From NCBI GenBank assembly GCA_014529385.2, contig CM043959.1, positions 63,811,753 to 63,875,752 of the forward strand: DNA of 64,000 nt. Direction: 5' to 3'. Below, in pieces: positions 22,961 to 34,528 of this stretch. The notes beneath the pieces were generated by a model that was given only the letters and a program-made list of their open reading frames with translations, was not told the DNA's origin and ran no database searches. The stretch comes from Adiantum capillus-veneris. Its lineage: Eukaryota; Streptophyta; Polypodiopsida; Polypodiales; Pteridaceae. Both the position numbers and the translations under genes were made by a program. How positions within the stretch are numbered: position 1 is the stretch's first letter; each line of letters starts with the position of its first letter.

Positions 22961-23323
22961 ACGTGGATAACAGTCCCTTTAGTTGCATGTAGATCCTCAA
23001 ATCAAACAGCCTTCATAGATAATCAAGTCTTCTCCTTTTCTCCACCTCTTTAAAGAAATACAAACTTGCACAAATTTTTCAAAAATATCAATATTGGTTT
23101 TGAAAAAAGTCACTTGAAAAGACAAAGCCAAATATATCTTTAGAAACCATATTTTCATTTTTAAAAAGATATTTACCAAAACTTCTTTTTTCTGTTAAGT
23201 CCACTTAAATTAGTACATTTATTCGATGTAGGGTATAAATTCCTTTGACTTTCCTACAACCCTACCCTTTACTTTTGGATTTTAGATGAGATGGATGTGT
23301 GGCATGTCCTATGGACGGACCCC

Positions 23324-23362
23324 GGGGGGGGGGGAGAGAGAGAGAGAGAGAAAGAGAGAGAG
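23324..23362. repeat. G-run plus GA microsatellite
   Basis: Ten or more G residues followed by GA repeats, inside copy A of the duplicated block. Confidence 0.9.
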
Positions 23363-23666
23363 TCTTTTCTTGGCACCCAATCCACTCGTGACTCCCTAGG
23401 CCATAGCTTCCCTCTCTTTCCAAGGTGCATGAAATATAGTTTAGTTGTTTTGAAAGGTTTTCTTTGAAGTGAGCCAATGTGTGACATGTGGGAGGTCTCT
23501 CCGTCCTTGAAATTGTTAAGCTCCTTAATATACATTATAGAATATGGATTATAGATATAGATGGACTTGGAAGGCACCTAGGTAGGATGTAAGTTCCCAT
23601 TAAGACAAAGGCAGAATCACGATGTGCAAGCTTGGAAAGTCAAGGTCTTCAAGATGGTGTGTGTGC

Positions 23667-23671
<5 letters not shown>

Positions 23672-23719
<48 letters not shown>
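23672..23719. repeat. (TG)n microsatellite
   Basis: About 48 bp of TG/GT at the junction between copies A and B of the duplicated block. Confidence 0.95.
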
Positions 23720-23720
<1 letters not shown>

Positions 23721-24475
23721 TGAATAACATGGATAAAAATCCCTTCATTTGTATGCAGGTCCTTAAAGAAAAACAACCCCAAGCTGATGTATAGACAAGC
23801 GAGCCTTCTCCTTTTTTCTCAACCTCTTTAAAGAAATACAAACTTGGACAAATTTCTAAAGAATATCAATATTGATTTTGAAAAAACCTCTTGAAAAGAC
23901 AGCCGAATGTATCTTTAGAAATCGTATTTTCACTAAACAACGAAATCTCCACCAAAGTTACCTTCTTTAATTAGGTGCAACTAAAGTGGTACATTTATTC
24001 TATGCAGACTAAAAATCTTTTCACTTTCCATTGTCAGTAAGTTTCTCATTCCCTACAACCTTGCCCTTCACTTTGGATTTTAGATGAGACAACCAATGGA
24101 CGAGAGAGAGAGAGACCCTTTTCTTGGCATCCAATCCACTCACAACTCCCAAGGACATAGCCTCTCTTTGACATAGCCTCCCTCTCTTTCTTTCTTTGCC
24201 TTTGCCTTTGCTTGCACTCCCCCTTCCAATCCTTCTCCTTATGCCACTCGCCAAGGGCCTCCAAGTTGCATTCGATATAGTTTAGTTGTTTTGAAAAGTT
24301 TTCGTTGAAGTGAACCAATGTGTGACACGTTGGAGGTCCTCTCCTCCCTTGAAATTGTTAAGCTCCTTAATACATAGATAAAGATGGACTTGGAAGGCAC
24401 CTAAGTTCCCATTAAGACAAAGGCAGAAATCAAGATGTGCAAGCTTGGAAAGTCAAGGTCTTCAGGAGGGCTCCG

Positions 24476-24811
24476 CAAGGAAGTTTCCAAGCTACTCTCA
24501 TCTCAAGTGTAGGGCAAAGAACAAACAAGGTATTGCTTTTGAGAGACAATGAAAGACTTGGAAGTGGATGGTGAAAGGAATATTTTATTAATGAATGAGT
24601 TGTGACATTGAAGTAGCAAAAGAACTTACGAAGACGTTGTGGCATTGAACTAGTAAAAGGACCAAATACAACGTTGTGGCATTGAACTAGTAGAAAAACC
24701 TGTAAAATATACAACGAAATAGTCCAAAAATCCTTAGAACTTCCTGTTTTGGATCTTGAGGGGGAGGAAACATGGTAAAAAGACTTTCCCGAAAGGGAGG
24801 GGTGTGTGTAT

Positions 24812-24888
<77 letters not shown>

Positions 24889-25438
24889 TACTTAAAAGCC
24901 AAAGAATTTGAGAGATGCCACTCTGGGAAATATTCCAAAGGACACAAAGGAAAATCCCAGTTTGCAAGAGGGGCCAGTACAAAATAGAGGGGCTTCATTG
25001 TGAAAGAAATAAAAGAGTGTGCAGCAAGAAAAGGACTCCCATATTTGAATGAGCAAGGAATTTGGAAAGGACACAAGCGACTAAAGTCAGAGCATGCTCC
25101 CTTCTTGACTTGACAAGGAGAAAGTACACTAGAGCATTCCTCCCCATCAAGCCCATATTTAGCTTATATATTAGTCCCATGCATGGCTTGCCCAGCCCAT
25201 ATTTTGGGTTTCCTTAACAGTGTTAATACCTTAATCTAGTGCTAATTAGTGCTCATCATCACATTCCTTAACTTGAACCAATATAAAGTGTTACTACCTT
25301 AATCTAGTGCTAATTAGCGCTCATCATCACATTCCGTGCGTTCATCCCTTCGAAGTTTACCGTGTTTGCCTATACTCCTAACAAGAGCTCTCCTTGGTTG
25401 GTTGGCTTCAGATACAACATCCCAGTATAGGCCAAAAA
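24476..25438. promoter_or_regulatory. Region upstream of the OPR-like gene, with microsatellite and duplicated promoter segment
   Basis: TG and AG tracts lie at about 24805-24885. Close to the gene, a segment with ACCTTAATCTAGTGCTAATT and GCTCATCATCACATTCC occurs twice, at about 25225-25267 and 25293-25335, 68 bp apart. Between the copies is CAATATAAAG, a possible CCAAT/TATA-like element about 165 bp upstream of the ATG. The regulatory reading is inference. Confidence 0.45.
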
Positions 25439-27325
<1,887 letters not shown>

Positions 27326-27642
27326 AACTTGCTTGTTTATTAACCTCCCAAAGGGCAGAGCCTGTTTTATATTCTTGCTTGGTGGGCGTTGCTATGGAAC
27401 ATCTATAGAACATAGCAGGACATGTGCAAATTAACATCAAGTATCTAGCACTGAAGTAAACAAGTACAAAGGGCATTGGCAAAGTTTTAAAAACAATTGT
27501 ATATATGACGATCGATTACCTCTAGCTATTTGTAAAATGGTCTAATTTTAGGGCAATGGTAAACTTTCAAAAAGAATTGCATGTGTATTTATTACTCTAA
27601 ATCTAGCGTAGTTAATTTTCTCTTATTTCTCGTACAACCTGC

Positions 27643-27677
27643 CACACACACACACGCACACACACACACACACACAG
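27643..27677. repeat. (CA)n microsatellite
   Basis: CA repeat with one CG interruption, 3' of the OPR-like gene. Confidence 0.93.
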
Positions 27678-27751
27678 AGTGTGTGTTACGTGTTGCCATA
27701 GTTGGAGGTTCTCTTATTTCTCGTACAACCTGCTTGAGAGAGAAGAAGAAG

Positions 27752-27884
27752 AAGATGAGAGTTTTAAAGTCGTAGGAAACTATCCCAAGAGACCTTAAAC
27801 ATCTAGCCGACGAGGAGAGTTGAACTCAAGACCTGTTATTCAAGAGGGAAATGGCATAACCAATCTACCACACTTGGGTGATAG
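27752..27884 (-). mobile_element. tRNA-derived SINE-like sequence
   Basis: Read on the minus strand from about 27884, GTGGTAGATTGGTTATGC resembles a Pol III A box and GAGTTCAACTC matches the B-box consensus GTTCRANNC, at tRNA-like spacing (A box about 27854-27870, B box 27817-27825). A body of about 65 bp with GATGTTTAAGGTCTCT follows and ends in a CTT-rich tail. A second partial copy is at 27934-28016. The parent tRNA is not identified. Confidence 0.55.
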
Positions 27885-27933
27885 AAAGATTAACCATTTT
27901 TCTCTTTTTATAGCACACGTGCGTGCACACACA

Positions 27934-28016
27934 TGAGAAGAGAGTTTTAACGTCGTAGGACGAAACTATCCCGAGAGACCTTAAACATCTAGCCAACGAG
28001 GAGAGTTGAACTCAAG
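27934..28016 (-). mobile_element. Second, truncated copy of the SINE-like sequence
   Basis: Repeats the B-box end and body of the copy at 27752-27884 (CTAGCCAACGAGGAGAGTTG, then GAGAGACCTTAAACATC), but lacks the A-box head. Confidence 0.55.
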
Positions 28017-28940
28017 AAATAACCATCAAATATGACCATGGTAAGGCTTTACTAGAGCTTTTAAACATAAAGTTATTATCTTTGATGGGCACAAATACTC
28101 ATTTTCTATTACATTTTGTTACAAATGATAATCCAAAAATTCTTATCATTGTTATATTTCTAAATTTCAATGGATTGCTTTGATAGAGCTTGCCAAAGTA
28201 TACACAATTGTCATTATTTATTTCGTGATTCAAAAGCTACAGGTAGTGACACTGCTAACTTTTCAACCTCAATCCTTGCCCAGTACCATAGACCACCCTC
28301 TCGAGCAAGATAAGTCCTTTCCTACTTTTATATGTCAAGGTGTACATTTGTATAGAAAGAACCAAGACTCGTGGACTTAGAAGGTACTATCTAACCTAAC
28401 CTCTTAATAAGCACTTCATTTGTTAAGTATGCTAACTTTCTTGTCTACAACTGCCTAAGCACAAGTTGCTCTCCAATAACTTGCACTTCGTTCTTGTATT
28501 TTTTGGTTAGTGACACTAGTTGACCTATGCTATTTCATTAGAACTGCAAAAATTTCCTTTCCATTCAGTTGCCTCACATTTGTCTTAATTGTCTACTAAT
28601 CCCTTCTATAGTTATCATTGCAAGTTCATGATCAATTATTAACCTCACGCTAACACATTTTGAAACTTTTAGCTATACTTTGATGTAAGTTTGCTAGTTG
28701 CAGCACTTGTACCTCTCTCCATGCACCAACAATGGTATATATATATTCGAATACAGTATACCCTCCTGGGATTTTCATTGAGATAATTTAGCTATGCAGC
28801 TACTCATGTGAGCTAAGGTACTCTGGGATAGTAAACAACAGTTTGTAAGTACCCTCCTACTCAAACACGCTCCACATTGATATTACATCTGTGATAAATG
28901 TTATATTTTTATGTCTTGCCTAGTCCATTGGTCACAGACA
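28017..28940. other. Non-coding stretch
   Basis: AT-rich; no gene, element end or notable repeat is recognised. Confidence 0.5.
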
Positions 28941-28942
28941 CA

Positions 28943-29118
28943 CAGATTCGCCGGTTTAGGTAGTGTGTAGATAATCATCTTTGTGCAGATTCGCCGATTT
29001 AGGCAGCACATTGATAAATTACAGATTCACGATTTTTAAACAGTATCAAATGCAGATTCGCCGATTTAGGCAGCACGTCTTATTGGTGTAGATTCGCCGA
29101 TTTAAGCAACACCGATCA
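28943..29118. repeat. Short interspersed minisatellite, CAGATTCGCCGATTTAGGCA unit
   Basis: Five copies of the unit, one strongly degraded (CAGATTCACGATTTTTAAAC), start at about 28944, 28987, 29022, 29053 and 29090. Variable spacers of 8-20 bp separate them. Confidence 0.88.
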
Positions 29119-29490
29119 CAAAATCATGCTGTAGTGGCTGGCCACCACTATAACTGGTATGATTTTGTTACCCGGGTACATAATGAAAGTTATTTGGATT
29201 TGGACTTATATTGTGACATTGGAATTGGATTGGAATTTCGTATCTGATGATCATTTTGTCACGGCAGTGTTTATGTGATGGGACTTGACATTTATGAGAT
29301 TGACGATGAGTGTGACCAATGATATCCTGATTCATCAGGGTATGACATATACTTCTTATTCTATTGGTATGGGACACTAGAATAGGTAGTATGTGGATGA
29401 CGGCAGGCATAACCAATGTGTCTAATTTTATGGATTTTTCTTTTACTATTTGATACAGATTTCTAATCATTGTTTTTCACAAGTATTGTT

Positions 29491-30423
29491 TGCAGATTTT
29501 CATCTGCGCAACTGAGGACAGTTGCTTTCCAACGGAGAGGTATGTTATAGAATTGACATTTTATTATTTATTGCAGCTGACAGGTGGAAAAGACTTTACC
29601 AAGCTAAGCTACTGCAAAAGGATATTATATTTATGTATATTTGATTATTCAAGTGCTTTTTATGAGCTTTGGCCATTTATGACCGGCCGGCCAGTTTGTA
29701 CTCACTTTGACCATTCAAGAATCTATAAATTAAATACGTGCAAGAGGGAAATGGTCACTCTTGCACGGGGGGAGATTGTACCCAGTGCTTGTGTCTTGTT
29801 CTCTCCTCTCCTCTCTTCTCTCTTGCCATGTCAGGCGTAGCACTCCGCTCTAGGAGGTGCGCCTGCACGTGCTCTCTCGCTCTATCTCCCTCTCTGTCTC
29901 TTTCTGCTCGTGTGCAGCTTGATTATGTGCAAGGATGGTTTCCGGGTATGCCGATTAGCTTGTTTTATGATGTTTATTGTGTTATTTCGAGTATTTCGCA
30001 GGGCAGCCACCCACCCTCTGTAGCAGCACCTCCTTGTACATACTATTTCACTATGATCGTTAGATGTGCAAGCTTGGAGTGTGGACTCCCTTACAGAGTG
30101 TAGACGGCGTTATTGCAAGCTTTGACATTGCAGTGAAGATGCCCAACGATGCTTTGGAGGCAGTTCAAGTGAACAAGCATTGGACTCTCAATGATGTGCG
30201 AGAACATTTGGTTATTATGGGTTTTGAGGCCCTTCAATAAGCACAATTTATTTTACAAGGTCACAAGGTGAGAATCCTTCCACCACATTTTCAATACATC
30301 ATGGTTTGTCGATCATTGGATGCTTATTGTAATGAATGTCCGCAGATTGGAAAGAGAATGGAAGACAAATTGAAGGTAGAGGGGGACTGGGGGATGGATG
30401 GAACTATGCTATCAATCTTATAA
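29491..30423 (+). pseudogene. 3' exons of an unrecognised gene, split by an LTR
   Basis: Inferred exons: one after TTTGCAG at 29490 reading IFICATEDSCFPTER and ending at GAGAG/GTATGT; one after CCTTACAG near 30098 reading SVDGVIASFDIAVKMPND and on to VREHLVIMGFEALQ, then a TAA at 30238, then ILQGHK before donor GTGAGAA; and one after TGTCCGCAG reading IGKRMEDKLKVEG and ending near 30423. The LTR at 29543-30025 sits in the first intron, starting two bases inside the donor. The overall pattern weakly recalls a ubiquitin-like fold, but the family is not recognised. It may instead be the 3' end of another transposon gene. 5' exons were not found. Confidence 0.4.
29543..30025 (+). mobile_element. 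Isolated LTR related to the LTR at 63,230
   Basis: 483 bp, starting TGTTATAGAATTGA and ending CTCTGTAGCA. It aligns along its whole length with 63230-63718, sharing TGAGCTTTGGCCATTTATGA, AAATGGTCACTCTTGCACG and CTCTAGGAGGTGCGCCTGCA. No primer site follows and no second LTR is present, so it is probably a solo LTR. The flanking five bases (AGGTA and GCACC) do not match, so the history may involve recombination or decay. Confidence 0.75.
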
Positions 30424-30665
30424 CTTTGTAACTCTTGCAATTTTGAAAACGATCCCCGATGTAATCAACATGATTTGCTTCGGCAAATCATGTCTTTGAA
30501 TATAAATGTCACATTGAGATGAGAAATCATTTTGGTGAAAGTGCCTTTCTTTTATGTCTTTAAAAAAGGGACCATTGTAAAAGGGGGGTTGCCTAACTCA
30601 TTCACTATTTTCACTATTTGCAACTCTTGAGCTCCTCCACTCTCTATCTACACCCAAGGCTAGAC

Positions 30666-32239
30666 ATGGATGCTTCCACAGCCTCTGCATCTGCACCCAC
30701 ATCCACCCCTTTGTCACGCTTCATCCTTTTCCTTGAGGACACCAAATACAAAGGGAAGTTGGACTCCACACCTTTTTTACTCGTCTCCCTGACCTTGACG
30801 CCACAATTGCCCTTCACATGGATGCATTTGTCGAGATTTTTGCGTTCATGGAGGAGCACATCATAAAATATTCTGTATCTATCTCCTCACATGCAGGGAT
30901 CTGGGTGCCTTGCGATCTTTTGCTCTATATACACAAAGGTGATCGCCCATTCTCCAAGCGGTTGCAACGATTCCAAGAAATTGCCACCGACGCAGACCAT
31001 TTTTTAGACGAGCAAGCCCCAAGGGTCTCGGGGCTCAAGAAGCGCAAGTTGGGAGTGGAGTACCTTCTCGGTTCGCAACATTTATCTTCTTGGTGAGCGA
31101 GGAACCTGATTTGGAGGAGCTCCGCTTACCACACCTTCAGGTTGGGTCCTTTATCAAGGACACCAAGGAGCAGGAGGTTATCCCCATGAACCTTGCAACG
31201 GAAGGAAAGACACTCCGGCTCGAGTACCCCAGGGGGCTCGAGGAAGTGGTTGAGAAATCCATAGTTGTGGCTGGCCCTAGTGACACTCCAGTGCCACTAC
31301 CATTGACGGATGTGGCTATCCCAGAGGTAGAAATCATCCGCTTCTCCTCACTGGTAGTGGATGGGGAGGAGTATGTGTTTATGCATGATTTGGAGAAATC
31401 ATTTGGTCTACGCATGGATGAATGCTTGAGCGTGCTATGCAACAGCACCAAATGTCCCTTAGACAATACGCCAGATGCCCTAGAAAGCAAGCTCTTGCTA
31501 GTTGGGGACTCTGTTTCTGACACTATTGCAGTTGTATGTGCAGAGGTCCTGGCAGCAGAGCAGTTGCACGTGCTGAGGAAGAATTCCAAGCCACGCAAGC
31601 CAAGGTTGAGGCCACTAGGATGCCTATGCCATTATGCAACCTCCCATCTGATGATCCAAAGCTCGTAGCTGCCGTGCATGGGAGCATTGACTTGGATGCA
31701 AAGGGCAACAGGGAGGAGGACGACAAGGAGAAGGAGGTAAACTGTATCCTAATTTTCATGTTACTATTTTATCCTTCATTGTCTTTTTTCTCAACCTTCA
31801 TCAGTTTATGACAGGACGTCGTGGAGCTTGATGATTTTGCTGCAAGGACGGGTGGCAAGCGGACGGGCTTTGGACCTCAAGCTTCCCTTGTGCATTACCT
31901 AGGACAACTCCCCCCTGGCGATGTGGCCATTATCCATAATGAATTTACTCCCCAAGCCCATTTTATGACTTGGTCATTGAAAGCTTTGAGCAAGTTTTGT
32001 GTTTGAGCACCATAGCTCAAACTGCGCATCTTGTGTTCCTAGTGCGTAGATCCCTTGTATGCATAGCGTTTGGCATTGGCTTCCATGGTAAAGTGCTTGC
32101 CCAGATAGGGATACATGCTTCCATTGGCTCAACTAACCCAAAGGCCATAGCGCAGTCCCTCTTGACTGGGGAGTTGCCTTACGCGCAAGATAGGCACCAG
32201 AAAATGATCAAGAAAAATATGAACTCCTCAGATACATGA
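30666..32239 (+). pseudogene. Unrecognised multi-segment gene converging on the histone-like gene
   Basis: A chain of + strand coding segments: MDASTASASAPTSTPLSRF from 30666; after a 1-base shift in a T-run near 30778, LPDLDATIALHMDAFVEIF to about 31080; after another break, EEPDLEELRLPHLQVGSF at about 31097-31600; then an acidic segment ending GNREEDDKEKE at about 31737, where a GTAAAC donor may lie; then ELDDFAARTGGKRTG from about 31826 after TGACAG; and a last segment ending NMNSSDT at 32239. Codon-like continuity and acidic tracts suggest a real but decayed gene. I recognise no domain. Its convergent arrangement with the minus-strand cluster at 33.5-39.6 kb recalls the two-sided layout of the hAT element. 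Confidence 0.45.
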
Positions 32240-32456
32240 TGTAAAATAACCGTTTTGGAAGTAATAAAAAATATTTGGAATTGTCTCTCTATCTTGAAAA
32301 TTCTTTTAAATGTGATTTGTCAATCTTGAAAATTGTTGTAATTGGTGATATGTTTCAATAAGCTGTCTTTTTTGCTTAAAGTAACAACACAACGAAAGTT
32401 GGATGCATATGATACTGGGGAAAGTATAAAACACATTTGAGTGAGAAGTGATTTCT

Positions 32457-32716
32457 CTAAATTAATGATGCAAAACCAATTCTTTTTAGTTAATTTATGT
32501 ATTTTAAGTATCCTAGGGGGTAGAGATGCCTACTAGGATCAAAAAGAAGGGTGGCCACAAGGGTGCGCAAATGGCCCATCCACCAGTTTTGGATGGCCCA
32601 TTTGCACGCCCTTGTGGCCACCCTTTTTTTGGCACCTGGTAGGCTTATCTACCCCCTAGGATACTTTAAAAAAACAAATTTATTGAAAGCAATTGGTTTT
32701 GCATCATTAATTTAGA
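32457..32716. repeat. Foldback (snap-back) repeat, copy 1
   Basis: Left arm from CTAAATTAATGATGCAAAACC through TATCCTAGGGGGTAGA and GGGTGGCCACAAGGG to GGCCCATCCA; the right arm is its reverse complement with few mismatches, ending TTAATTTAG. Arms are about 120 bp around a loop of about 12 bp. As RNA it would form a long hairpin. Confidence 0.93.
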
Positions 32717-33002
32717 TGGAGCCTTGTGGCCACCCTTTTTATGGCAATTTCAGCATATGTTAACACTCAAGGACACTAGAAAAGGTGAAATCAATTCTGA
32801 ATTTAAGTTTTCTAGCACACTATCACCTGCTTTAGCTCTACCTAGTACACCCATGCACCAAAAAGCCCAATTACATTGGACATTTGAAAAATCCAAATAA
32901 TGTTGCATAAACACTTGGTTTCACAATATGTTAACTTTTTTGATATCCTATGGGGAATTCAAAGCTTGAAATGGCCAAAAAAAAGGATGGCCACAAGGCT
33001 TC

Positions 33003-33250
33003 ATCTAAAGTAATGATGCAAAACCAATTACTTTTAGTAATTTTGTGTTTTTTAAGTATCCTAGGGGGTAGAGAACCCTACTAGGTGCCAAAACAAGGGT
33101 GGCTACAAGGGCGCGCAAATGGGCCATCCAAAACTGGTGGATGGGCCATTTGCGCGCCCTTGTGGCCACCCTTTTTTTTGAACTTGGTAGGCATCTCTAC
33201 CCCCTAGGATACTTAAAATACATAAATTAACTGAAAGCAATTCATTAACT
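33003..33250. repeat. Foldback repeat, copy 2
   Basis: The same foldback as copy 1, with arms containing TATCCTAGGGGGTAGA and GGGCGCGCAAATGGGCC around AAAACTGGTGG. The two copies are followed by a shared direct repeat of about 100 bp (32855-32955 and 33252-33352), so a unit of about 400 bp is duplicated. It lies between the 3' ends of two convergent genes. Confidence 0.92.
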
Positions 33251-33492
33251 GCACCAAAAGGCTCAATTACATTGGACATTTGAAAAACCTATTTTATTGT
33301 TGCATAGACACCTGGTTTCACAATATGTTAACTTTTTTGATATCTTATGGGTAAACAAAACTTGAAATTGCAAAGTCATCTCATTACAAAGATAATAGAC
33401 ACAGTAGGCACAACTGTTGATCATATTGTCATTGGAAAGTCAAAACATTACAAAGATAAGGGTGTGCAATACAAAAAGAGGGGTAACTTCGG

Positions 33493-34389
33493 CTAATGCT
33501 CGAAGTCTCGTCGCAATTGACGTGCAAGCTGCATATCTTTTGGCTGTAGTGTCACTCGCTTTGCTTGAATGGCACATAGGTTGGTATCTTCCAACGCCGA
33601 AATGATGTGGGCCTCTGCAGCTTCTTGAATAGCCTCTAGCGCTATTGTTTGCATTCTATATTGATTTCCATAGCTTTGAAGCACCTCCTTCACTGTGCGA
33701 GCAAAGGGGATGCGTCGAATCAAAAGCTCTGTAGTCTTCTGGTAGTGGTGGATTTCTGCGAATGCCCTTGCTATTTTTCGGCGCCGCTGCAGTTGTCTTG
33801 GGGACACTTGCACATTTGCTGGCTGGCGGCGTTTAGGCTTCTTGAAAAACTTAGACTTGCGCCTATTTACATGCTTAGGGGCTGGATCTACAGCCTCTTC
33901 TGATTCATCCTCTTCCCTTGCCTACCGATCTTGTGGTGTGGGGAGAGCTCCCTGGCCTCGAGGCAGTGTGTTCCCCCCAACGGGCACCCGGTGTGTGCGC
34001 GATATTTTAGCTCGTAGCCATGGTGGCTCACTCTCTAATTCAGTGTCTGTATGGACCACCCAAGTCCTGGATGGTCCTGCTTGTGATTAGTGGCACGACG
34101 GCTCCTCCCTATCGGACTCTGTTGTTTGCTGGCCCTCTTCTTCTCTCCAGCGCTGGGCACGTTGCTTCATTCTTTTTCTAGGTGTTATATCTTGAGGATG
34201 TGGAGATTCAACAGCCTTCGATGACTCTGGTGCCCTACTACCATGCCCACTGTCAGAAGAGTTCCTGGAACGGCCAGGTGTTCGTGGCCGTTTTCTTGTG
34301 TCTTTAAGCCATGCCAACTTCTCACATCCTTGGAGGGTGTTTTTGTTGGCAGGCGGATGCTCTTTTGCGGTTTGTTTGGTGCACGCCAT
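33493..34389 (-). pseudogene. Divergent histone H3-like protein with very long N-terminal tail
   Basis: A single minus-strand frame of 298 codons runs from the ATG at 34389 to 33493 and is cut by TAA at 34087 and TAG near 33921. The first residues MACTKQTAK match the start of histone H3 (ARTKQTAR). The last 100 or so residues are a histone H3 fold: YQKTTELLIRRIPFARTV, EAIQEAAEAHI, EDTNLCAIQAKRVTLQPKD, MQLARQLRR. Between them lie about 190 residues of basic, Ser/Pro-rich and acidic sequence in place of the usual tail of about 60. Ordinary plant H3 is 136 residues and almost invariant; this is far diverged, and it lacks an obviously longer loop 1 that would suggest CENH3. A TATA box TATAAATA at 34448-34455 lies about 60 bp upstream. 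It follows a transposase-like gene on the same strand. Confidence 0.82.
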
Positions 34390-34528
34390 TTCGTATGGTA
34401 AGAGCTCACGTGTTCTTAAGAAATGAGTGGTTTATGAGAGCATGCAATATTTATAAGGGCCCATTTAAAAAGGGCCCTGTTGACACTAATGTGAAAAAAA
34501 AACTATTATTTTTAAAGTAAACATGTCA
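34390..34528 (-). promoter_or_regulatory. Promoter of the histone H3-like gene
   Basis: Minus-strand TATAAATA at 34455-34448, preceded by the complementary blocks GGGCCC and GGGCCC around AAAAA (about 34458-34478), which could form a small hairpin. CACTCTTAGTGACA lies further upstream, and a similar word in opposite orientation (GTCACTAAGAGT) lies upstream of the transposase-like gene near 37828-37840. Confidence 0.45.

Larger units (their letters stand above)
22930..24475. repeat. Diverged tandem duplication of about 0.75 kb
   Basis: Copy A spans about 22930-23665 and copy B about 23715-24475. Both contain, in order, AATAACGTGGATAA-like sequence, CTCTTTAAAGAAATACAAACTT, ATCTTTAGAAA, a GAGAGAGA tract with TCTTGGCA, and AAGGCAGAA then GTGCAAGCTTGGAAAGTCAA. 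They differ by many substitutions and indels. No ORF is conserved between the copies, so it is not coding. Confidence 0.8.

Noticed and set aside
28943-29118. CRISPR-like array
   Set aside because: Spacers and repeat lengths are irregular, copy number is low, and the window is clearly eukaryotic nuclear DNA.
33493-34389. Ordinary host histone H3 or CENH3 gene
   Set aside because: The tail is about three times too long, the core is highly diverged, two stops break it and it sits beside a transposase-like gene; CENH3 cannot be fully excluded without a phylogeny.
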